A stretch of DNA of 64,000 bases from Zanthoxylum bungeanum (taxonomy: Eukaryota; Streptophyta; Magnoliopsida; Sapindales; Rutaceae). Below are positions 24,693-36,112 of the stretch, in pieces. Every line of letters starts with the position of its first letter. The first letter of the stretch is position 1. The notes beneath the pieces are model-generated. The model worked only from the letters and a program-made list of their open reading frames with translations. It had not been told where the DNA came from and did no database searches. The DNA lies in contig SKCR01033443.1 in the NCBI GenBank assembly GCA_019454045.1, positions 122,931 through 186,930 on the forward strand. The letters run 5' to 3'. The translations under genes were made by a program, and so were the position numbers.

Positions 24693-25490
24693 TCAAAATC
24701 CAATTTTGAAACTAGTAGCGAACATGTTTAAGACAAACATACTTGAAGCTGGAGCCTTGCCCGTCTTCATTTCCTTCATGTCTGCCTTGTCCATACGGCA
24801 GTCACGCATCCAGTGACCCCGTTTACCACAGTTTAGGCAGACATCTTGGGATATGTCCTTTGTCTTCCTAGAAGACTTTGATGATTTTGCCTTTGCCACT
24901 TTTAGAAGCTCTGGCTCTGCTTCCTTGAGCATAGCCATCAACTCTCCAAGAGTTTACTCTTGGTTCATAATGAACCTGCCCTAGCTTTCGGGTAGAGACT
25001 ATAAGATCAAATCTTTGGTAGTCTCGGCCACCTAGGTAATGCCCAGCTAACCTAAGTTGTTCGATGTCAGCAATCATCTGTGACACCTAGTGCTCGACAG
25101 ATGTAACCTCTGACATACACGAGCTAAAGAGCTTCTTATGCAATTTGTACTTCTAAGAATAAATCTATGAAGATCTTTAATTTCATCATCATGGTACAAG
25201 GATCTAATCCTTAATTTTGACAACGAAATTAAAGTGTCATTGCATCAAGTATAAAGGATTGAGCACTAAAGTTATCATTACATGAATCTTCCAAAGATCA
25301 TGTTCTACTATTTGCTCAACTCTGGGCTTAGGCCCGAGATGTTTCTCTATCAAATAGAGTAACTTCTCAGTTCCCAGGACTATCCTGAGGTTTCATTCCC
25401 AGTCTGAAAATTAAAGCCGTTTAAAGACATTTTCTTCTAGGATTATGTTTTAAACACTAATCTTTCAGTAATCTTGATTTCAATAGTCCA
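24693..25490 (-). pseudogene. E2 copia gag with intact zinc knuckle, frame-broken upstream
   Basis: Minus-strand frame 24693-24941 reads MMAMLKEAEPELLKVAKAKS followed by CLNCGKRGHWMRDC, a complete CX2CX4HX4C nucleocapsid zinc knuckle. Upstream gag is split over frames (for example VHYEPRVNSWRVDGYAQ at 24868-25086 is a shifted frame). The capsid part shows no long open frame. It is the best-preserved knuckle of E1, E2 and E4. Confidence 0.8.
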
Positions 25491-25773
25491 ACTATCCAAT
25501 CAACGATTTTGGGTACAATTAAGTATAATGATTACTATAGTCTAACTATATAATCAACTATAATTCGATTATTTAAATTCAAATATATTGATTACTATAA
25601 TCCAATTATATAATCAACTATAATTTGAAGTAGTTTGAATACAGTCCAACTGTTTAATTAAAACAATGATTAAATATTAGTCCAACTAATATATTTATTT
25701 AAGTAATGATAAAAAATTGAAATGAGCGCGCATTGGCAAGTATCTAAACGAAATTGCAAATTTAATACTTGTC

Positions 25774-27801
25774 TCCCACTATTTTTCGACGAGCCTCTAA
25801 CCCTCTGTTGAGTACTCGGGAAACCTTGTTTCCTAGTGGGCTAGGATCCCGTTAAATAACACACAACCTTGACTTTGGCCAACAAGCTGTATGATATTTA
25901 ACTAGGTAGATCTCTAAGATCAATTGGATCTCATCCAATTCCTAGATCCAGTAGGTGGACATCCAAGTCCGAAACATATATCTAATATATGTCAATATAT
26001 CCAATATATTTCCTAACCTTTTTCCTCTGAATCAACTAAGCCTTGGCTTTGGCACAAAAACTTAATGATTCCAGTTAAGCGGGACCCATTGACCTTGGAA
26101 AGCTTCGTAATCGATGTCGATGGACAAGAAGCGATCTTGACTTTGGCCAACAAATCACAACTTGGACAAGACATGCGTTATGGAACAAAGTCTTCATGAT
26201 TCAAACACATCCGTGATGGACAAAGGTTTTGACTTTGGCCAACAAACCAGTGCCAATCTTGGATCTTGAGAATGAATCATTCAATGGAAGGAAAAATGCT
26301 TAATATTTGTTGAGGGTTTTTCGTGTAATTGGCAACCAATTAATTATCTTTGATTAGGTCTCATCATACACCCTTAAGCATGCATTCTAAAAGCATAATA
26401 AGGCGCGATAAATAAATTAATAATGATATACGGATAGATATTTAAAACAATTTGTTCCTAGAACAAATCTCTCCATTTCCTCTCTCCCGCTAGCACAAAT
26501 CTTACTTCTACCCAATTACATAACACTTCTAAAGAAACCTCATTTACATTGAGGGGAATAGGTGGGAAGATAAATACAAAGAGTCAAGAGGTAATAGGCT
26601 GGACATGCAGGTCCAATTTAATAAATTCTAAATTTATTACAATAATTTCCAAAATTGCCCTCACCTATCTAATATCCATCCGATATACATTATTCATACA
26701 TCACATCCATGTATTCACATAAAGCATGTTATCAATCAATCTAATCCAATTAATTAATCTGAAATTAATGACCATCCAATGTTCAAACAACGATTTGATT
26801 TGCGCGAGTCAAACTCGTTATAAGAATAAGTACTTAAAGTACGAATTCTCGAATTATATCAAACTACAACATTAAATCCAATTTAATTTGTATTCAATAC
26901 TAATTCTTTATTTAATTCAAAATTAAATAATTACACTTTATTAATGAGCCTTTGCGACTTAGATTCTAAATCTAATCTTTACGGGTCTCAAAGCCCAATT
27001 AACATCCAATGTCAATTTAATTAAAGTCCAATGGGCTTTCAATTAATTTATAAGGCATGGACTTTGGCAACCAAAGCCCAATAAGGAATCACTCTTTTTC
27101 CAAAAATCAATTTAGGCCCATTAGGCCCAATTAAAATTTTAAGGCCCATTTAATCATATTTGGACTTTATGGAAATGGTTTTAGGCCCAATTGGATCCAA
27201 CCAATTAACTTAAACCAAACTTGGCCCAACCAAACCCATTAAGCCCAAATACAACTTTATTAGCCCAATTCCAAATTTAGCCCAACCAATTTAATCACAA
27301 TATTCCAAATATCACAATTAAATTAACTAAAGTGTATAAGCCATAATTAATTACTTAAATCAACATTTCCAAAATACCAATTAACATAATTAATCATGCT
27401 TTCTAATTATCAATTTATGTCCAACACAATTGATGCAAAAGCAATCCCAATTCATGATTTTGATGTCACGGCAATTTGGGGTTTTTAAATCCGATTTCGA
27501 TTTCAATCCAATTAAATCCTAAATCAATTTATCCCAAGTCTTTCAACTCATCCAATGATCAAAAAAAATAAAAATCACCATGACATTTAGGGTATCCAAA
27601 CTCTTGGCCAAGCCTAACATTTGGGGAAAAAATAATCCAATTCAATTTTCATCAAATTGATCATGCATAACTCTAAGTTATCATCATTCAAGCATACTCA
27701 ATCAAACAATTTCATCAAATCATGCTCAAATCAATTTTACCCAAATTTAAAGTTAAGAACCCTAATTCCAATTTCATGCTTAATCAAGGCTCTGATACCA
27801 T
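25774..27801 (-). other. E2 leader with tRNA-Met primer-binding site
   Basis: About 2 kb without coding capacity. CTTGACTTTGGCCAACAA motifs at 25868, 26136 and (first base changed) 26228. Ends with GGCTCTGATACCA at 27788-27800; the reverse complement TGGTATCAGAGCC is the exact initiator tRNA-Met PBS. Confidence 0.85.
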
Positions 27802-29503
27802 TGTTGGGTTTTCTAGGTCAAACCAAGATCATATTAAGCTATGAAAAGTGCGAATACATCAAAGTAAAGTTGCGGAAATACTCACTTTGATCGGATTTGT
27901 GATACGAAGAACACAAAACTTTTGCTCCATGGATGAAGCTCTCGGCCATGCCCCTTTTATGCTCCTTGTGTTTCGGTCAACCCCTCTTTGTGTGCTCCAA
28001 GCTCCAAGTTTTATGTGTGGATTCCATGCTCATGAATGGGTTTCCCTATCACCTTTGTAAGACCCCTTTGAGTGCTAGCTCTTGAGATTTTGCAACAAAA
28101 TCATGAAGAAAATGAGCCTTAGGCTCACGGTTTTGGGATAGAAAGTGAGGCCAATTTTCGGCCAATGAGAGGAATGAGAGAGAGAGAAGATTATGTTGTG
28201 TGTATTTTGTTTTCTAAAAACATATACCAAAAATCCTAACCAAATTTGGTAAAAGCTTAAAGCAATTTTGGAGGCAAAATTGCATTTATTGCCCACAACC
28301 ACCACCATTATGAATAGTAACTGGTTGTCAATCACCAAAAGGTGACTTGACATCCATCACTAAAGTGACAGATGATGTGACAAGCGATGTGACTTGTGGC
28401 CGCACTTGATTCAAAATCGGAGTGGCTTCGCAAACACATTCTGGGCTAGGGTTCGTTAATTCCGAATTAACGAATTTTCCGTTGCGACGTAATTAAATCA
28501 AATTTATTTAAGTAATCATGCCTAGCAAAATTACTATTCACGTCGCTAGCGAATTAATTCTAAATTAACTCGTTCGCCCGAATTAAAATCTAATTTTAAT
28601 TTCGCGTCGAAATCCAATTTCGTTTAATATATCTAATATATTATTTTATCGATTAATTCCAAATTAATTGTTCTCTCTCTTTAAATAGTATTTTATCCCA
28701 GATAAAATATATCCGTAATTAATCCTAGATTAATTTTCTCTCTCTTATAATTAATCTCAGATTAATTATATGCGAGTCATACATCATCGGTGAATCTTCG
28801 GGAAGTGACCCATGCGATCCCCAGATATGTTGGCAGTAAATCTGGTCGTCGGACTATCCGAACACATACGTACCTAGTACTACATTTTTACCGATTTCCA
28901 AGACATGGTTGGCTTATAGCAAAGCACCGTGCCTACCTAATTCTCCAGAAATATTTTTAAAGGAATATGTATTCTATATCAGGCGTAGTATACATAGTAT
29001 TGCGTATTGCGATCCAATATCGGATGTCACATGCTAGGCCTGGGGGTGGAATTGTGTCTGCCCCGTACGAAGCACATATTGGATCTCTGGTAACTAGTCT
29101 CTATAATCGGATAACTATGACATTGTCATATTATCCCGATAGCTGCAGCATACAAGAGTACCAGTTCCGTATCCTACGTGACCATCATCTCCATATGGCT
29201 GGAGTGATACTTCCATCTTGACATCACACCCAATACACTACGATTCTCAATATACCCAGAAGAGGCGTACACAGAACCTGTTAAAGCCCTGGACGACCAA
29301 AACCAAAGTATATTGATTGTCGCAAGTATTAGCGGTGTAAGTCTCAAGTTAAAACCAAATACACCTACCCTGATTCAGACTTCCATAGACACATAGTCAT
29401 ACTACCAATGGAATTCCAAGGGGTCTATCTAGAGCGAAGCTGTTTCCGTACCATCGGTAAACACAACCTCCTATTATGAGAACTATGCCGTTATGCTCCC
29501 ATA
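27802..29503 (-). repeat. E2 right LTR, truncated
   Basis: Starts TGTTGGGTTTTCTAGG next to the PBS and follows the left LTR until GCTCCCATA at 29503. The last 270-280 bp, including the CCAACA end, are missing, and about 30 bp are deleted near 29475. It is joined to unrelated GGGCCTGCCTGG sequence. Confidence 0.85.
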
Positions 29504-29724
29504 GGGCCTGCCTGGTATTTTGGTAGGAGAGATGGTAGATCAGACATAGATGATGTTCGGATGGCTTTTGGCTATATTCCCTAGAGTTTCTTTTCCCTTC
29601 CAGCATTCATCCATGTAATTTGCCAAGCGTTTAGATGGTTCCCCATACGAGACTCATCATCGGTCTATGCGTAAAAATTCAATGTCTACAGCCCTGTGCC
29701 CTCAGAAATTTTCCAACACAAATT

Positions 29725-29850
29725 AAGGTAATTCACTGGCTTTTTACACTAGCGAGTATGAAGGAAATCCATCTAGTAAGATTTGAACATTGAACCTGAA
29801 AAGAGCAAACCACTCAAGCCCAAGACTTTTATCACTGAGGCAACCTATTG
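29725..29850 (-). mobile_element. Possible tRNA-derived SINE fragment
   Basis: Minus strand contains TGCCTCAGTGA (29832-29842), close to the pol III box A TRGCTCAGTGG. GTTCAAATC (29780-29788) follows, close to box B GTTCGAATC. The spacing of about 53 bp is slightly longer than in a tRNA. No tRNA fold is evident, and no poly(A) end or TSD was resolved. Confidence 0.4.
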
Positions 29851-32236
29851 GGGTTGAATGAAAAAAGTTGATCTATTGAATTCAGATCTCATCCAATTTT
29901 GCCTTAGTATATGTGCTTTTGTTGTTGAATTGTTATTGACAAAAATAAAAAGAAAATAAGTAAGTATCGATAGTATGAAGCATAAAAAATAATTCTAACA
30001 AGAAAAAAATCAAGTAATAATAATAAATATTTGATCGTGTGAAATAACACAAGTAATAATAAAAAAATAATTCTAACATGACCGTGAAGGTGTACTACTC
30101 TAACATGATCGCGAAGGTGATGCACCTAACGATGATATCACTAGTACTCAGGTCATCAAATTTACGGAGCTTGGCCAATCCCTTGATGTCCATGTGTGGA
30201 GAATAGGAACAACAAATTCATGCTTCAGGCACAGAAAGATCGTCCAAATTTAGAAGCGGTTGAAAAGGTTGATAAAACAAATACTAAGCCTGTTTAATCT
30301 CCTTAATAGCCTTAATTAAGCAATCTCAAGTTTAGCACAGAACATACTTACAATATCATTCAGAATGGAAAAGAACTTCACGATATTGATAGATATGATT
30401 TCACCATTGTTCAAAAGTGATTAATGGAAACAAATCTATCTTATTCCCTGTCAGCACATTTACGCATTATTATGTTTTCATACAACTATTCATCTAACCA
30501 CAAAGACGTCGATACAAGTTATGTTTTTCTCATGATGGATTTATTATGAGCTATGATTCTATTAACACAAGATCGAAATGATAATGATGGGCCAAAATTT
30601 TTTAGTCTTTGGTTAAGGTTTACAATTCCTAAATGAAAGTAAGCCCTCTTGCCTTAGTCATATAGACTAGTCTCGGTTACGTACACTCAATCATATTCTT
30701 TGGATGTATAACTTTGACGATGGACCAAAAGATTATACACATAAAAAATTCAAACCAATTGTCATTGATCTAAGAAACTATCAATATGTCAATTGTTCAC
30801 CATGTGATAGGCATAAAGTTTTCAATGATATAATGATTTAATCTTTTAGATCATGGCAATGGAAGACAATTATATATGATTTTCGCATTATGCCTAAATT
30901 CATTGGATTAGGGCTATAATAATCACTTTGTAATCTTATATTGAATGAAATAAAATGACATTTATTTATTATACGAGCACCTTGTCCTTTATCTTAGATA
31001 AATTGTACAATAAAATCTTTGGAGTGATTTACGTAAAAACCAAATGAAGTTTTGGTCTATAAAATCCTATCACTCCTAAAATACTCATACTAAAAAAATT
31101 ATTAGTAATAAGGATATTAATCATCTAGATAGACTGACATGATATTATTACCTCACATTTATGGGATAAATGATCTCACAAACTACTAGCATAGGCTTAA
31201 TGCTTGGTGGAGCACATGGATACTTATGCTAAATAAAAAAGTGCATTGAACCGACCTCAATGAGTTTTTATATAAAGATGTTTATCACATGTGTCTATGG
31301 AAGACTTTAATAACAATGTATGAGTTAATCTTAAGATTTGAGTCTTATATAGGAATTATGTGGTGGCTTTGGAATTTCTCTCATTATATCTTGTTTTTTC
31401 TTTTAGTTGAGTGCTTCAAAGTTTAACACTTGCGTGTTTAATACCTAGACACTAAAGAACTCAAATAACATCACTTGTGTGTTGATTACTTTAACCTAAA
31501 ACCTAAATCCTTCAAATTAGACCGTTTGGACTAACATCTATTAAAGTTGTAGTACTACACTTAGTAAACCTATTTTAATGTGGATACTATTATAGATCAC
31601 TCTAGTGACTACTTTGGTGACTTAAAGAACAAAGCATTTATTGAGACAATTAGAGAAACTAAAAAATACCCGATTTGTGATTAGTGGTTACAGAGAGGTA
31701 TAACTTGTACTTTACACTTCTTCATTTTATTATTTGTGCCATTTACTTTATGTACTTAAATATGTTTCATATAATCATGTCATGTGATATATCTTATGGG
31801 TTTGGGAATGTGTGAGAGTGCTACTTGATTTTTCAAATATTTTATGCTATGTCAATAGTGGTATCGAGAACTAGTTTCACCTGTTAAATGATTTGTAAGA
31901 ACATATGAGCCATAAACTTATTGTGTTATGATCAATCAATGACCTATTCATATAGAAGACAAGAAAATACATTTTTATGAATAGTTGGGCATGATTTGAT
32001 TTTTGGGGTTTTAAGATGACATATTTATTCTTAAATGGTCCATAGCCAATTTTAAATAGATAGAAATATATTCTGTACTTGGGAAACAATTTCACGTATC
32101 ATGAAATCAAAATTTTGAAAAGAAAACCTATGAAAAATAAATTACAAACAGTAAACTATTCACTGGTTATGCGCCAAATGGCTTGCCGGTATGTGTAAAT
32201 CGGCGGGTCTTTTTCATGTAATGGAAGTCAGTTTGA

Positions 32237-32338
32237 TGAAATGATAAATTTGATTTATCTAAAAGTTTTTGGAAATTATATTTTGGCCCAAATTTGATTT
32301 TTTTTTTTTTAAAAAAAAAAATCAATTTTATCATTTCA
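32237..32338. repeat. Inverted repeat with T/A homopolymer core
   Basis: TGAAATGATAAATTTGATTT (32237-32256) is the reverse complement of 32319-32338 with one mismatch. A T-run directly followed by an A-run lies just inside the right arm. It could be a small foldback element; no TSD found. Confidence 0.6.
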
Positions 32339-33939
32339 GAGCATTCCTAGGGCCAATAGAATAAGTTCATAAATTATCCAAATTATTACATGTGATGATG
32401 CATAATTATGTAATGTATGGTTTATAAGTTTTATGCATGTTTTAGTTTATGCTTGTTTATTATATTATTTAATATGTAATATATATAAATTGTGGGACCT
32501 TAATAAGCCATTTATAGTGGATGAAATTTTATAATTGCATAGTTGTTGAAAGGTAAATCATAAAGTTGGTCTTATAAAAAAGATGATGAGAACCTAAGAT
32601 AGATGAGTCTTTAGTGAGACTATTGTGACTCCTTCATGTATGTGGAAACTAACCTAATGATTCATTTGTTTGTAATATTAATGCATTATTAAGTCTTATA
32701 AAATAATTTAAATCCCTCAAAATATTTAAATTCTTAAACAATTGCCTCCCATTACCATTTTCAAAAGTTAAATCATTATGTCATTGAAAGATGTATGTCC
32801 ATCGCATGAGTGATCAATTGATATATTGATATGCTTTTAGTTATGGACAAGTGGTTTGATTCTATTAAGTGTGATGCTTTGACAGATCACAAAGGACACA
32901 CATCAAAATGCAATGATTGAGTGTCAAAATAGAAATGCCTACCTAATTAACAGGGGTCTTAGCCCACAAAGAATCAATCACTGTGAGGGTTAATGCAATT
33001 AAAACTACAACTAAGTATAGGAAACTAAATGACTCAGATGCTAAAGTCAAATGATATATTCAATGTAAATGACTTGTTTCATCCTATACATCATTTGGAA
33101 TCAAAATTGTCACCTTTAAAATCATAAAAACCTAATTGTTTTGAAATCGCTTTCTTGTGTCTTCATATGAATTGGTCATTGAATTAACCAATACATAATT
33201 TATTTGCACTCATATGTATTCATAAATCATGTTTAAGTATATTAGCTCCGCGTATTCTATTCCACCTAGGATCTTTTACACTTAAACATAATCATAAGAA
33301 GTATTAAAGCACCAAATAAATAATAAGAGAACAAAGCTTATACCTCACGTCTTTAAATCACCAAATCAAATGGTGGAAATTTGATTTCACTATGCTTAAA
33401 AAACTCTTATGATCTTCATCATTCTTCTTCATGCCTTCAAAAAGGCATCCAATTATATACTCTCTAATGGTGATCCACATGAGCATACACTCGTGATTTT
33501 AGGTCCCATATCTGATTGTATATAGCTTATGTTGATGGGTGATTTTCGTTTCAGGGGTAATTTCGGGATAACGTTCTCAGGACAATCCTCATTCAGCCGT
33601 GAATTTGTTTGGTTATGGGGGACCAAAAGCAAATTTAGCAAAAGACAAATCAATACAAGATCGACAAGAGGGTTTTATGTGGTTCGGCGGAGTGAATCCA
33701 ACCTATATCCACGGGCACAAAGTATGATGTTACTTTTATTACCAAAACTTGCTCGACTGACCTCTTTTCAAAGGTAGTCTAATATTACCGAGCAGTTTGC
33801 TTTTGTGGCGTTTTTCTAGTATTTTTACAAGTAATGTTTTTTTATGAGACTTGTTTCAACCAACCTATACAAATGAGACTACCCTCCCTTTATATGCTAA
33901 GAGAAATTCAACATTGTTCTCATGTTTCTATGACGTCAG

Positions 33940-34187
33940 TGTTAGTGTCCTAGACATGCCAAATCACCATGAGCACATACTAGGGTACATTCGGCCATGT
34001 CAAAGGAATTGGGGATTTTTGATTCAATCAATTTTTCTCAAATCCTATGATGCACAAATCCAATTCATCATCATCCAAACACAACCACACAAACAATTTA
34101 GGTAAATCAAGCTCCAAGCAAAAAATCCCAAATTAAAGTCATGAACCCTAGAATCCAAATCATGATTAGATCTCGCTCTGATACCAT
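33940..34187 (-). repeat. E4 left remnant: LTR tip fused to leader and PBS
   Basis: Bases 33940-33962 match the LTR start at 34188. From ATCACCATGAGCACAT on it matches the leader at 41465-41690, ending in GCTCTGATACCAT (PBS TGGTATCAGAGC on the minus strand). The junction has two or three shared A bases. About one LTR plus one internal region is missing between the parts. Confidence 0.85.
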
Positions 34188-36112
34188 TGTTAGTGTCCTA
34201 GACATGCCAAGGATCTGTAAAAATGATTTGTGTATGAATAAATCAAAGGGAGTTGTGGAATACTCATATTGATCGGCTTTGAAATTTTCTAAAAACTCCA
34301 TTGATGTAGAATCTCCAAGCTTTCTTTGTTGTTTCAAACTCATTGGTGAGTTTCCTATCACCTTCAAGAGACTCCCAAGTCCTAGCTTGCTTCAAATTTT
34401 TGCAACAAAAATTTTCATGGGTAAGAGAGGCTCACGGTTTTGTGTAAGAAAAGAGAGAAGATGAATAGTTCGCAACCTTCCAAAAGTTGTGTTTTCTTGT
34501 TTCAAAAATATGTGTTTATTGTGTGTTAAAGTTGCCTTTTAAATTGCCAACTACTTCCATCACCAATAGTGAGTATTGATGTAAGTCATGGGTCCCACCT
34601 ATTTAATTCCAAATCTAGTTGGCTTACACAATACACTTTGGGCCCAGTTCATTTAATCCGACTAAACGAATTTCCGTCGCGACGTAACTAAATCCAATTT
34701 AATTAAATAATAATGTCTCGCAAAATTATTACGAAAGTCACTTACGAATTAATTCCAAATTAATTCATTCGCTCAAATTAAAATCCAATTTTAATTCCGT
34801 ATTGAAATCCAATTTCAATTAATATATCCGATATATTATTTTAACTCAAATAAATAAATTAAATAGAAAAATCCAATTTAACTATTAAATTTATTTTACC
34901 GATTAATTCCAAATTAATCGCGTTCTCTCTTCTAGTCGAATAAATCCCAGATTATTTCTTGACGCAATAACTCCCATATTAATTTTCCCTTTGATAATTA
35001 ATCCCAGATTAATTATTGTCGTAATTAATCCCAGATTAATTTTCTCTCTCATAATTAATCCCAGATTAATTATGTTCATTATGTCATCAGTGAATCTTTG
35101 GGAAGCGACCCATGAGATCCCTGGATATGTTGGCAGTAAATACAGTTTTCAGACCATCCGAACACGTGCGTACCCAGTACCACGTTTTCACCGATTTACA
35201 AGACATGGTTGGCTTCTAGCAAAACACCGTGCCTACCCAATTCTCCAGAAATATTCAACATGGAATATATAATCTGTATCAGACATAGTATACAAATTAT
35301 TGCGTATTACGATCCAGTATCGGATGTCACATGCTAGGCTTGGGGCTGGAATTGTGTCTGCCCCGTACGAAGCATATATCGGATCACTAGCAACTAGTCT
35401 CTGTAATCGGATAATCATGACCTAGTCATACTATCCCGATGGCTGCAGCATTTAAGAGTACTAGTTCTGTATCCATGCGTGATCATCGTCTCCATATGAA
35501 TAAAGTGATACTTCCATCTTGACATCACATCCAATACACTACGATTCTCAGTATACCCAGAAGAGGCGTACAAAGAACCTGTTAAAGTTCTGGACGACCA
35601 AAACCAAAGTATACTGATTGTCGCAAGTACTAGCGATGCAAGTCTCAGGTTAAGACCACAATACCTACCCTGATTCGGATTCCCATTGACACATAGTCAT
35701 ACTATCAATGGGATTCTGAGGGGTCTATCCAGAGCGAAGCTGTTCCCGGTCCAACGACTAAAACAATCTCATATCACACTTGCATAAGTATCCAATACTT
35801 AAATATATGAGAACTATGTCGTTAAGCTTCCATAACGCACACAAGTGTAATACTAGACTATTCTGCATTATCGATGTCCAGTCTCGATAATACTATGACT
35901 AGGGATATTTAATGATTAAACCTTTCATGAATTAATACTCTCTCATATCTTATTAATCTGGTACTAATCATATGGACTTTTATCATTTATATATCCAAGT
36001 AATCCAATTAAAAAATGACAAAAGAGCAATTTCCTTTGTCACATTGTTAATTTGTACAAAGAACACCATGTCTTTTACAAATAGTGATGCTATGGGTCAT
36101 AATTGTCCAACA
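34188..36112 (-). repeat. E4 middle LTR
   Basis: 1925 bp, TGTTAGTGTCCTAGACATGC to ATAATTGTCCAACA. Left neighbour is a PBS, right neighbour is the PPT ATCTCCCACTTGG (36113). Holds several AATTAATCCCAGATTAATT blocks near 34995-35070. Confidence 0.9.

Larger units (their letters stand above)
9955..29503 (-). mobile_element. Ty1/copia element E2 (host of nested E1; right LTR truncated)
   Basis: Left LTR is in two pieces (9955-10538 and 20402-21843) around E1; PPT at 21844; decayed pol and gag; leader 25774-27801; PBS; right LTR from 27802, truncated at 29503. On the minus strand the order is 5' LTR (right), PBS, leader, gag, pol, PPT, 3' LTR (left). PBS and PPT types are those of plant copia elements; a Tork/Angela-like lineage is inferred from the 2-kb LTRs and pol wording. 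No TSD can be checked because the right end is missing. Confidence 0.85.
29504..33529. other. AT-rich intergenic stretch, mostly unassigned
   Basis: No credible gene: frames are short and lack recognisable domains. It starts with GGGCCTGCCTGGTATTTTGG, which resembles the GGGCC ends of some plant DNA transposons, but I find no matching inverted end. It contains the SINE-like piece at 29725-29850 and the inverted repeat at 32237-32338. GCTTA at 33525-33529 is the left TSD of the solo LTR. Confidence 0.5.

Noticed and set aside
29709..29718. CCAACA as the missing right end of the E2 or E3 LTR
   Set aside because: The bases before it do not match the ATAATTGTCCAACA ends of these LTRs, and no TSD follows.
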